This document shows, in pieces, positions 1 through 6,150 of a stretch of 11,719 nt of DNA. The stretch is from Candidatus Latescibacterota bacterium (GTDB lineage Bacteria; Latescibacterota; UBA2968; GCA-2709665), in contig JASLMQ010000111.1 in the NCBI GenBank assembly GCA_030746455.1, positions 1 through 11,719 of the forward strand, in the 5' to 3' direction. Below the pieces are notes generated by a model that saw only the letters and a program-made list of their open reading frames with translations, had not been told where the DNA came from and made no database searches. The position numbers and the translations under genes are program-made. Each line of letters starts with the position of its first letter. Positions within the stretch are counted from its first letter, which is position 1.

Positions 1-204
1 GATCCGGCCCGAGTTGAAGAGGAAGCCGCCATTGCCTGGCGGCTCATCCCGACCCCGATAGTGGATATCGACGATGCCGATGCGCTCGGAATGGAAGACG
101 TGGTCCTTCACCCGTACGGAGATGATGTCCGGGCTGACGAATCCATCCTGCTCCGGCGCCAGGCAACCATACTCCGTCTCGAGACCGAATATCCGGTTTT
201 CCAT
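1..204 (-). CDS. pafA: PafA, UBact/Pup--protein ligase (N-terminal fragment, cut by left window edge)
   Basis: First 68 residues of the ligase that joins the C-terminal Glu of the Pup-like modifier to substrate lysines, using ATP. The start MENRIFGLETEYG matches the first strand of the PafA/Dop carboxylate-amine ligase fold, with the ATP/Mg-binding glutamates at E9 and E11. The fragment ends in GGFLFNSGRI, which aligns with the family's NGARLYLD strand, so the catalytic Asp and HPEY motif should lie just outside the window. The segment between the two motifs looks about 13 residues longer than in Mycobacterium PafA. The ATG at 204 is the only conventional start in frame after the prcA stop 81 nt upstream, and its ribosome site is weak. 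It is the last visible gene of the proteasome operon. PafA rather than a second Dop is inferred from the position after prcA, the absence of the Dop WDY/RGF segment, and the full-length Dop already upstream. Confidence 0.9.
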   Translation of the reverse strand, partial: MENRIFGLETEYGCLAPEQDGFVSPDIISVRVKDHVFHSERIGIVDIHYRGRDEPPGNGGFLFNSGRI

Positions 205-285
205 GTCGTGGGATTCCAGAAATGCGAACGGCGCGGACCTTCGGGTGCGCGCCTTCTTGTCACCAGCTCCGGCTGGTTCTGTCTG

Positions 286-1074
286 TCAGGATCGATACGC
301 CTCCAGGGCAGGCTCGATCTCGGCCTCACTCAGAACACGGTACTTGCCCTTCCCCGACTGAGTCAGGTCGAGTACGACGGCCTCCACCGTCATGGAATCG
401 AGGGCCTCCCTGAGCAACGAAGGAAGATCCGCCTGGTCCAGCTCCTTCTCCAGGTCGTCTGTATCTGTAGAGCCTCCTCCCCTCTGGCCTACGGACCAGC
501 CCGCTCCCCATGCGAGTAGGGCCCGGCCCAGGGCCGAATCGAGGGACTCGCCATCGTCCGATCCGTCCTGAAGCCGGTTGTGCATCATACGTTCCGCATC
601 TGCGGTTCCACCCACGGCTCCGGAGCCCTCTGTCCTCAGGAAGCTCCCGTCGTAGTCCACGGTGTAGAATGCGACGGCCTCCCCGGGCTCGCCAAGCTCG
701 GACAGCAGCAGTCTCGCGATGTAGGGAGACCGGAAGATCTCGTCGAACGCGGCCTTCACGGCGGGACCGAGGCCGAAATGGATGATCTGCTGCAGCGTGA
801 CATCGGCCTCCGAGTAGTTGAAGCCGATGACGGAGGCCAGGTCTACTCCCGCCTGCCGGAGCTTCTCGATGTCCGTCGGGTGCCCCAGAGCAGCCAGGCC
901 GATGCGATCGTGGATCTCGAAGAGCTTCTGTTGCCCCTGGCCCAAGGTGACCAGAACCACCCCGTCCTCGTAGCCGAGTCCGACGACCGGACTCCCCCCC
1001 CTGAGCTGGTCCTCTATATATTCCCGTCGATTGGCAACCGCTTCGGCCCAGCGGTAGGGCTCGTCGTGCATCAC
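286..1074 (-). CDS. prcA: 20S proteasome alpha subunit (PrcA)
   Basis: Alpha subunit of the bacterial 20S core; seven form each outer ring, gating the chamber and docking the ATPase. The protein (262 residues, or 261 from ATG) begins with a hydrophilic helix (EPYRWAEAVANRREYI), followed by the Ntn fold: VVGLGYEDGVVLV, the IHDRIGLAALGH strand and the LRQAGVDLA helix. There is no Thr after a processed propeptide, as expected for a non-catalytic subunit. Compared with Mycobacterium PrcA it has an extra acidic, Gly/Ser-rich stretch near residues 195-225 (GGGSTDTDDLEKELDQ). The start codon is GTG at 1074, followed directly by ATG at 1071; both overlap the prcB TGA. A perfect AAGGAGG lies at 1084-1090, 9 nt before the GTG and 12 nt before the ATG, so either may be used. 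Overlap with prcB implies coupled, near-equimolar synthesis. Confidence 0.93.
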   Translation of the reverse strand: MMHDEPYRWAEAVANRREYIEDQLRGGSPVVGLGYEDGVVLVTLGQGQQKLFEIHDRIGLAALGHPTDIEKLRQAGVDLASVIGFNYSEADVTLQQIIHFGLGPAVKAAFDEIFRSPYIARLLLSELGEPGEAVAFYTVDYDGSFLRTEGSGAVGGTADAERMMHNRLQDGSDDGESLDSALGRALLAWGAGWSVGQRGGGSTDTDDLEKELDQADLPSLLREALDSMTVEAVVLDLTQSGKGKYRVLSEAEIEPALEAYRS

Positions 1075-1883
1075 GGCGCTGTGCCTCCTTCTGCCCTTAC
1101 GAAGCGCTCGTACAGCTCCATGATCTCGTCGCCCGATACGTCCAGCAGACCCTCGGACGTAATGGCCTTGACAGAGGGCTGGACGTCTGCGGCACCCTCA
1201 TATCGACCCGTTGCCGCATCGTATTCCGATGCCGTGTGGAGCAGCCGAAGGACCAGTCCCAGTGCGGTCTCGCGGTCCATGTCACCGAACGGACGCTCTC
1301 CCCACAAATTGAGGTAGAACATGGTCCCCCGAATGCCCGGGGACCCCGATCCCGTCGTGGCGAAATCCGTGCTCTCGAACTGGGCTCCCAGGGCGTCGTA
1401 AAAGAAGATCTTGCCCCGCTCATCTCTCCGGTCGAAGGTGGCGAAGATCGGGATCACGGCGCCGATGCCCTGCATGGCCATCGGCAGATTGTCGCGGATC
1501 AGAAGCGAGAGCCGCCGCACCTTCGCCTCCAGGCTCATCTCCTGCAGCTGCCGGCGCCGATGGTACTGGAACGAGTGTTCCAGAATACGGGCGATCTCGT
1601 ACGCGATGGCCGGGGAGCCTGAGATGGCCAGCACCGAGTGCGAGTCGATGTCGATCACCTTGTCCGCGCGGTCGGTGACCACCGCGTTGCCCGCCGTGGC
1701 ACGCCTGTCCCCGGCAATCAGGACCCCGTCGCGGTAGCGCAGGCCAAGGATGGTCGTACCCTCTGTCGGCTCGAAGGGAAGCCGGGCCTCGGTTTCGCGG
1801 CTGCGTCCCTGCTGCAGCCCCCCTATCGGGAACTGATAGCCCTTGTCCTTGAGAAGGTCGAGAAAGTCGCTTCCGGAATCCAT
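1071..1883 (-). CDS. prcB: 20S proteasome beta subunit (PrcB), catalytic
   Basis: Proteolytic subunit forming the two inner heptameric rings of the 20S core. Residues 1-42 are a propeptide, probably removed autocatalytically at EG|TTILG. The mature protein starts at T43, the N-terminal nucleophile. Counting from it, Asp17 (D59, in IAGDRRATAG) and Lys33 (K75, in RADKV) sit exactly where the family's catalytic triad requires, and the GSGSP loop with its conserved Ser lies at 178-182. The subunit should therefore be active. The total of 270 residues fits the family, with a propeptide somewhat shorter than the roughly 57 residues of Mycobacterium. The ATG at 1883 is only 3 nt after the UBact stop and has no strong ribosome site, so translation is probably coupled to UBact. 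Its stop overlaps the prcA start. Confidence 0.96.
   Translation of the reverse strand: MDSGSDFLDLLKDKGYQFPIGGLQQGRSRETEARLPFEPTEGTTILGLRYRDGVLIAGDRRATAGNAVVTDRADKVIDIDSHSVLAISGSPAIAYEIARILEHSFQYHRRRQLQEMSLEAKVRRLSLLIRDNLPMAMQGIGAVIPIFATFDRRDERGKIFFYDALGAQFESTDFATTGSGSPGIRGTMFYLNLWGERPFGDMDRETALGLVLRLLHTASEYDAATGRYEGAADVQPSVKAITSEGLLDVSGDEIMELYERFVRAEGGTAP
1084..1090 (-). promoter_or_regulatory. Strong ribosome binding site for prcA
   Basis: AAGGAGG on the minus strand, a full anti-16S match inside the last codons of prcB. It lies 9 nt before the GTG at 1074 and 12 nt before the ATG at 1071, favouring GTG by spacing and ATG by codon. It is the strongest such site in the proteasome operon. 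Confidence 0.75.
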
Positions 1884-1886
1884 CGG

Positions 1887-2075
1887 CTACTCGCCCGTCC
1901 GTTGTCGGTACCGCCTCGACTGATTCGGATCCACCCGGCGCATCCGCCGGAGGAGGTCCTGGGTGTCAGGCCTGTCCACTTCCGGGCGAGAGGGGCCGTC
2001 CTCGTCGTCCGGCTTGCGCTCTGTAGGCCCGAATGGCCGAGGTCGGCGTTCAAGGCTAGCAAGCTTTTCGTCCAT
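1887..2075 (-). CDS. ubact: UBact, ubiquitin-like/Pup-like protein modifier
   Basis: A 62-residue protein tag of the UBact family, the Pup counterpart of Gram-negative and candidate-phylum bacteria. It is conjugated by PafA to lysines of target proteins and then recognised by the proteasomal ATPase. The C-terminal half carries the diagnostic string PDTQDLLRRMRRVDP, then SRRYRQRTGE. The first half is Pro/Arg/Asp-rich and looks disordered. There is no Cys and there are only two Lys (K4, K21). The last residues are Arg-Thr-Gly-Glu, so the conjugation-competent Glu is already encoded. The start is the ATG at 2075: it gives the normal UBact length and has a G-run ribosome site (AGGGGGG) 8 nt upstream. 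In-frame ATGs at 2108 and 2171 add residues unlike the family and the former has no ribosome site. It lies 102 nt after dop and 3 nt before prcB, in the usual UBact cluster order. Confidence 0.95.
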   Translation of the reverse strand: MDEKLASLERRPRPFGPTERKPDDEDGPSRPEVDRPDTQDLLRRMRRVDPNQSRRYRQRTGE

Positions 2076-2108
2076 ATCGATATCCCCCCTGTTGTATCTA
2101 GAATCCAT

Positions 2109-2155
2109 GGGAAATGATATTCGCTTCCCGCAGGTGCGCTGGATTCCCCTCCAGC
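2109..2155 (-). repeat. Two small inverted repeats in the dop-UBact spacer
   Basis: The 102-nt spacer holds two hairpins. The first is a perfect 6-bp stem, GCTGGA with TCCAGC (arms 2138-2143 and 2150-2155, 6-nt loop). The second is a 5-bp stem, GGGAA with TTCCC (arms 2109-2113 and 2125-2129). Neither is followed by a T-run, so they are not intrinsic terminators. No convincing promoter is seen here; a TATCAT hexamer lacks a matching -35. They could mark an RNA-processing or stabilising site that raises UBact levels over the enzymes, but that is inference. Confidence 0.4.
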
Positions 2156-2177
2156 TGCCGACGCGCAGCACCCCAGA

Positions 2178-3740
2178 TCAAGAACCCGCTTCGGCCAACA
2201 CCCGGTCGTGGGATCGGGACAGCTCAGCCACCCCGGCCAGCAGGTCGTCCAGCGTCTCAACCCGGTCGATCAACCCATTGTGGGCCTGGGCCGCACCCGC
2301 CTCGACCAGATTCTTCAGGTCCACCGAGTGCTGGTGGCCGTCTCGGGCAAACACGATCTGGTCCCAATTGATCGACTTCACGTCCTCTCTGAACCGCTCC
2401 AGACACCGGCCGCGGAAATGGGCCCGCGTCCCGGAGGGGGGAGCCGCCATCGCCTCGGCGATCTTGTCGTCACCCACCAGCCGGGCCATCTTCCCCTGCG
2501 ACTCCAGAAGGTAGTACAGGCCCGCATCGCGGTCGATGTTGTGATACTCCAGATCCTGGCTCTGTATCCACGTCAGATCTTCGGGTCTATCCCAGCTGAG
2601 ACCCTCGGACTCACAAAAGCAATCCAACAGCCATTTCTTCGTGACCCAGTCACACACCCCGACCTGTGCCATCGGGCCCGACTCGAGCCCGTCCAGCACC
2701 GATTCCCAGGCCCCCAGCGTCCAATCCGTCTCCCGGTCTCGGCCGGCCATCTCCTGCCGGGCGAGGCTCAGATAGGTGCGCTGAACCTCGACCGCCGGCA
2801 CCAGGCTGCAACTGCGGCCCTCAAGCTGCACCAGCCACTGGTAACTCGCGTCGCGGGAGAGGTCCCTCATTGACGCGACAGGGTCTCTGAGACGCCATTC
2901 GGGCAGAATCTGCAGCTCGATAAGGTCGAGCACCAGGGCAGTCGTCCCCACCTTGAGCGCGGTGATGTGCTCCGACATGTTGGAGTCGCCGACGATCACG
3001 TGCAGCCGCCGGTACCGCTCGGGGTCCGCGTGGGGTTCGTCTCGCGTGTTCACCAGTGGGCGTTTGTGCATCGTGTCCACACTGGCGATCGTCTCAAAGA
3101 ACTCTGAGCGCTGTGAAAGCTGGAAGATCGGAGCCTGGTCGCCCCGCTCGACCCCTGCCTTTCCGGCACCGGCGAAGATCTGCCGGGTGACGAAGAACGG
3201 CACGAGTCCCGCCACGATCCTTTCGAAAGGCACGGACCGCTCGACCAGGTAGTTCTCGTGGCATCCGTAGCTGTGGCCCTCGAAATCCGTGTTGTTCTTG
3301 TAGATCCGGATCGACCCTTCGGACAGGGCCTCGCTGCGCCGCGCCGCGCAGGCATCGACGATCCGATCCCCGGCCCGGTCCTGGGCCACGAGATCTTGGA
3401 GCGTTCGGCACTCGCCGGTTGAGTATTCCGGATGCGTGTGGTCGTTGTAGAACCGCGCCCCGTTGTAGAGAACCAGATCGCTCTTTAGCTCTTTGAACGG
3501 GATCTTGCGCTTCCGGTCCTTTTGCAAGTGAACCGTTTCGTCCTTGTCGTTGAGCAGCTCCTTGACTTCGAATCCGCGCACATCCTTGCGCGGATTCTCC
3601 AGGTCGTAGTCCCAAACGGGAACGAACTCCCCCTGGAGGTAGCATCGTATCAGCTGCATCGACTCCTCGACCACGTCGAGTTTATCGACACCGTCGACGG
3701 TGATGCCGTATTCGGTTTCCAGACCGAAGATCCGCTCCAT
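2178..3740 (-). CDS. dop: Dop, depupylase-type de-conjugating enzyme for UBact (Pup deamidase family)
   Basis: Member of the PafA/Dop ligase-like family that hydrolyses the isopeptide bond between the tag and substrate lysines, and in Pup-Gln species also deamidates the tag. Visible motifs are GLETEYG (E8, E10), the Dop-specific segment WDYDLENPRKDVRGFEV (43-59), then NGARFYNDHTHPEYS with the catalytic Asp at D100 and H103/E105. YKNNTDFEGHSYGCHENYL (147-165), FQLSQRSE and NTRDEPHAD (231-239) follow, with RAHFRGRCLERF near the end. The NDHTHPEY form (PafA has LDVGSHPEY) and the WDY/RGF loop identify Dop rather than PafA. Length 520 compares with about 500 in actinobacteria; a Lys/Arg-rich Dop-loop (QKDRKRKIPFKELK) is present. 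The ATG at 3740 must be the start, since strand 1 begins at once; its GGAGG is only 2 nt away. It follows the ATPase gene by 82 nt. Confidence 0.94.
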   Translation of the reverse strand: MERIFGLETEYGITVDGVDKLDVVEESMQLIRCYLQGEFVPVWDYDLENPRKDVRGFEVKELLNDKDETVHLQKDRKRKIPFKELKSDLVLYNGARFYNDHTHPEYSTGECRTLQDLVAQDRAGDRIVDACAARRSEALSEGSIRIYKNNTDFEGHSYGCHENYLVERSVPFERIVAGLVPFFVTRQIFAGAGKAGVERGDQAPIFQLSQRSEFFETIASVDTMHKRPLVNTRDEPHADPERYRRLHVIVGDSNMSEHITALKVGTTALVLDLIELQILPEWRLRDPVASMRDLSRDASYQWLVQLEGRSCSLVPAVEVQRTYLSLARQEMAGRDRETDWTLGAWESVLDGLESGPMAQVGVCDWVTKKWLLDCFCESEGLSWDRPEDLTWIQSQDLEYHNIDRDAGLYYLLESQGKMARLVGDDKIAEAMAAPPSGTRAHFRGRCLERFREDVKSINWDQIVFARDGHQHSVDLKNLVEAGAAQAHNGLIDRVETLDDLLAGVAELSRSHDRVLAEAGS

Positions 3741-3822
3741 GGCCTCCGCTTGGTTGCCGCGCGTCAGGTGAGCACCGGCTCAGAGGGCTTTCTTTTCTCT
3801 GCTCGCGGTGTTCCAGAGTCCC

Positions 3823-5538
3823 TCAGATCACACCGGTCCCTCTTCGATTCGAATCGCGGTCGGGTCGGATGGGTGCGGCGCGTACCACGTTCTCCGGGTC
3901 GTAGTCGAGCAGCTTGAGCCAGTCCTCTGTATTGTCCGTCGGCGGGAAGATCTCGTTCTCGGCATACTCGGTCTCGATGGCCTGCAGCAAATCATCCATC
4001 GAGATCCCCTCTGCCTCCCCCGACGCGATCGAGCGACGAATGGCCACCTCCTTGGCCCTCCGCACGATCGACTCCAGTATGGCCCCGCTGCAGAGGTCTC
4101 CCCTGTGAAGCACCTCGCGCCGATTGCTTCTCAGTGCCACCTCCAGGAATCTCGTATCGTCTCGTCTGGCGTAGACCTCGGAAACGGTCCGATCGACAAG
4201 CGACTCCACAGCACGCTCCACATCGTTCCCGTGCCGTCGCACCTCCTCCGGATCGATCGGCAGGTCGGGCGTCAGGTAGATCCGCACGATCTCCCTGCCA
4301 CCGGCCTCTTCCGGTCGAACGACCTTGATCTTGCGGTCGATCCTGCCCGGCCTGAGGATCGCGGGATCGATCAGGTCCGGTCGGTTGGAGGCCAGGATGA
4401 TGATTACATCCTGGAGCGACTCGATACCGTCCATCTCCGAGCAGAACATGGGAACCACCGTATTCGCGATGTTGTGGGAGCGGATCGCGCGACGCGTCCC
4501 CAGAACCGATTCCGCTTCGTCGATGAAGACGACCGGCAGGTAGCCCTCCTTCCGCTTCTCCCTGGCCTTCGAGAAGATCTCCCGGACCTGCCGCTCGGAT
4601 TCTCCGAGCCACATGTTCAGGATCTCGGGTCCCTTCACGTGCATGAAGCATTCCTTGAGCTGGAGTCCCGCCTCCCGCTGCACCTGCTGTACGAGGTTGT
4701 AGGCGGTCGCCTTACCGATCAGCGTCTTACCGCATCCCGGAGGCCCGTAGAGCAGGAACCCCTTCGGCACGCTGTACTGGAATCGGACGAACAGCTCCGG
4801 GTGCAGCACCGGCATCTCGATGGTATCCTTGATCGCGCGGATGGCTGCGTCCTGCCCACCGATCTTGTCCCATGGCAGCTCCGGAATCTCTTCGAGGTAG
4901 TAGTCTTTCGCCTCGTGGCTTGGGATCCGCTCCAGGGCGACCCGGAAGCCCGGGTCGATCCGCACCTCCTCGCCCACCTTGAGCGAGGCATCCTCCAGCT
5001 CGCCGGAGCGGGAGAGAATCGCGGCCTGCAGTCCATGTTCCTGGCCGACCTGAAGCCGTCCGTCGTCGAGAACGCCGATCACCTTCCCCACAGGCCCGGA
5101 GGTCGCGTACCCCAGATCCCCGACCACCGAGAAGGCCTCGTTGAGCAGAATGCGTGTCCCAACCTTGAGACCCTCCGGATCCAGGCGGGCGTCCAGGTTC
5201 GCGTAGTACTCCGATCCGCCTACAACGACGTAGGCCACCCCATCTTGCGGCCGCTCCAGCAGCGTCCCGACCCGGTTGGCAGGGGACGTCACCTTCTCGA
5301 GGGCCGACTCCAGTTCCACGATCGTGTGGCGAGCCTCTTCGAAGGTGATCTCATCCTCCTGGAGCTGCCGTCTGAGCTGGAACAGCAGGGGGCGACGGCG
5401 GTCCTTCTCGTCCATCCCGGTGAGGATCTGGTCTATGATGGACAGCGACCGGAACGTATGCTGCATATCCACATAGTCCTGCAGGAAGTCGTCTGCGGTC
5501 CTTCTCTGCCTGCCGCTGTCTTCCCCGTTTATGTCCAT
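3823..5538 (-). CDS. mpa: Proteasome-associated AAA+ ATPase (ARC/Mpa type)
   Basis: Ring ATPase that binds tagged substrates through an N-terminal coiled coil, unfolds them and feeds them to the 20S core. In the 571-residue form, residues about 15-85 are hydrophilic and helical (coiled coil). Residues 90-205 form the tandem OB domain (KVGTRILLNEAFSVVG). The AAA+ module then shows Walker A GPPGCGKT (265-272), pore loop GPEILNMWLGE (303-313), Walker B VVFIDEAE (336-343), sensor ASN (383-385) and RPGRIDR (396-402). The C-terminal tail contains DYDPENVVRAAPIRP but ends GTGVI, without the penultimate Tyr used by Mpa for core docking. The ATG at 5538 has GAGGAG 2 nt upstream. An in-frame ATG at 5613 is rejected because it lies inside a terminator hairpin. 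First gene of the proteasome operon; 'arc' is an equally valid symbol. Confidence 0.95.
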   Translation of the reverse strand: MDINGEDSGRQRRTADDFLQDYVDMQHTFRSLSIIDQILTGMDEKDRRRPLLFQLRRQLQEDEITFEEARHTIVELESALEKVTSPANRVGTLLERPQDGVAYVVVGGSEYYANLDARLDPEGLKVGTRILLNEAFSVVGDLGYATSGPVGKVIGVLDDGRLQVGQEHGLQAAILSRSGELEDASLKVGEEVRIDPGFRVALERIPSHEAKDYYLEEIPELPWDKIGGQDAAIRAIKDTIEMPVLHPELFVRFQYSVPKGFLLYGPPGCGKTLIGKATAYNLVQQVQREAGLQLKECFMHVKGPEILNMWLGESERQVREIFSKAREKRKEGYLPVVFIDEAESVLGTRRAIRSHNIANTVVPMFCSEMDGIESLQDVIIILASNRPDLIDPAILRPGRIDRKIKVVRPEEAGGREIVRIYLTPDLPIDPEEVRRHGNDVERAVESLVDRTVSEVYARRDDTRFLEVALRSNRREVLHRGDLCSGAILESIVRRAKEVAIRRSIASGEAEGISMDDLLQAIETEYAENEIFPPTDNTEDWLKLLDYDPENVVRAAPIRPDRDSNRRGTGVI

Positions 5539-5554
5539 TGCTCCTCGCGGTCGG

Positions 5555-5578
5555 GCGGCCACCAGGAGACGTGGCCGC
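5555..5578 (-). promoter_or_regulatory. Perfect 8-bp hairpin in the ATPase mRNA leader
   Basis: GCGGCCAC and GTGGCCGC are perfect complements (arms 5555-5562 and 5571-5578) with an 8-nt loop, 16 nt before the ATPase ATG. In the mRNA the loop reads GUCUCCUG; its CUCCU can pair with AGGAG of the ribosome site at 5541-5546, giving a possible H-type pseudoknot that would hide the start. As DNA it could equally be an operator palindrome. The symmetry is seen directly; the regulatory role is inference. Confidence 0.5.
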
Positions 5579-5590
5579 GTTTCCTCTGCG

Positions 5591-5626
5591 AAAAAACCGC
5601 CGCCCTCTGCCATGTGAGGGGGCGGC
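5591..5626 (-). terminator. Intrinsic terminator after the small gene, upstream of the proteasome operon
   Basis: On the minus strand GCCGCCC (5626-5620) pairs with GGGCGGC (5605-5599). The stem is followed by GG and six T residues (5596-5591). It begins 36 nt after the small gene's stop codon. No clear sigma70 promoter lies between it and the ATPase ATG 52 nt away, so it may act as a partial terminator or attenuator for the proteasome genes. Confidence 0.8.
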
Positions 5627-5661
5627 AGCTTCAGGTAGCGTCTGGGATCTGTTGCAGGGAC

Positions 5662-5985
5662 TCAGGCGACGACGTCGATCTGCGTGCCCGCCGTCTCGCC
5701 CCGTCGCCTGCGACGCGTCGTTTCTTCCTCCTCGGAGTCCCGATCCGGCCGAGGGCCCACCAGGCGCCGGCCAGGGGGACGTCGCGCCTCCGGGTCGACA
5801 ATCGTGCCCTCTGTCTCTGTGGTCGCGTTTGGGCGCCTGAGGACCCGCACCTGCTCGTCCGCGGCGACCTGCGCCATCTGCAGCCGAGCCAGCTCGGGCT
5901 CACGCTGCAGGACATTCTGCTGGCGGGCACCCTCCACGGTCACCCGTCCGAAGTTCTCCTGGAATTCGATCGTCCGAACCTGCAA
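5662..5985 (-). CDS. Small charged protein of unknown function
   Basis: A 107-residue protein with no domain I can name. Residues 1-50 are predicted helical and Gln-rich (FQENFGRVTVEGARQQNVLQ). Residues 60-97 are low-complexity, rich in Arg, Pro and Glu (SEEEETTRRRRRGE). The end is TQIDVVA. A Gln-rich helix, charged middle and C-terminal ID-type tail recall small uncharacterised proteins of other FCB-like and deltaproteobacterial genomes, but that is from memory and unverified. The frame has a stop just upstream, so the first possible start is the TTG at 5985; a GTG at 5946 is the alternative. A sigma70-like promoter about 100 nt upstream and an intrinsic terminator 36 nt downstream bracket it as a transcription unit, which is the main support that it is real. 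A regulatory link to the proteasome is only positional. Confidence 0.6.
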   Translation of the reverse strand: MQVRTIEFQENFGRVTVEGARQQNVLQREPELARLQMAQVAADEQVRVLRRPNATTETEGTIVDPEARRPPGRRLVGPRPDRDSEEEETTRRRRRGETAGTQIDVVA

Positions 5986-6010
5986 ACCGCATCACACCCT
6001 TCGCCCAGCA

Positions 6011-6029
6011 CCCACCCGCCTTCGGTGGG
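6011..6029 (-). repeat. Hairpin in the leader of the small gene
   Basis: CCCACC and GGTGGG are perfect 6-bp arms (6011-6016 and 6024-6029) with a 7-nt loop, lying between the promoter at 6084-6112 and the TTG start at 5985. There is no T-run on either side, so it is not a terminator. Role unknown. Confidence 0.4.
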
Positions 6030-6083
6030 CCGTAGGATCCCACCTGCATGCTGACGTCGCGTGTGCCGCTCTGCTCATGAAGA

Positions 6084-6112
6084 AAAATACCCACCCGGTG
6101 TGGTCAAGTCAA
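6084..6112 (-). promoter_or_regulatory. Sigma70-like promoter for the small gene (possibly also the proteasome operon)
   Basis: Minus strand: TTGACT (-35, 6112-6107), 17-nt spacer, TATTTT (-10, 6089-6084). It lies in the gap between the divergent amidohydrolase and the small gene. The sequence GGTGGG directly before the -10 is the same as in the promoter at 10826-10855. The transcript would start near 6077, leaving a leader of about 90 nt. Confidence 0.6.
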
Positions 6113-6150
6113 CTCCAAAGGGCTGGCCTGGGAGGGGTGGCCCCGATGCC

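Noticed and set aside
204..288. prcA stop (TGA) and PafA lie in the same frame with no stop in the 27 codons between
   Set aside because: Readthrough would fuse prcA to pafA, but an open stretch this short is expected by chance in GC-rich DNA, and PafA has a normal family start at 204.
580..1317. 245-codon plus-strand open frame opposite prcA/prcB
   Set aside because: Both proteasome subunits are unmistakable on the minus strand with correct catalytic spacing; this frame spans their junction and has no domain.
2076..2171. Longer UBact form starting at 2171 or 2108
   Set aside because: Adds Cys/Trp-containing or linker residues unlike any UBact; the best ribosome site precedes the ATG at 2075, which gives the family length.
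2178..3740. Calling the 520-residue ligase-like protein PafA
   Set aside because: The NDHTHPEYS motif and WDY/RGF loop are of Dop type, and a separate PafA begins at 204.
3992..4651. 219-codon minus-strand frame inside the ATPase gene
   Set aside because: Overlaps the AAA+ core in another frame; Arg/Gly-rich composition of a shadow frame and no ribosome site.
3808..6054. 748-codon plus-strand open frame opposite the ATPase gene
   Set aside because: Antisense shadow of a GC-rich gene. The minus-strand frame carries all AAA+ motifs; the plus frame has no recognisable domain and crosses the terminator and the small gene.
6083..6103. Small hairpin followed by T-run as terminator of the divergent amidohydrolase
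   Set aside because: The stem is only 4 bp (CCAC/GTGG), and the T-run is better explained as the -10 box of the promoter at 6084-6112.
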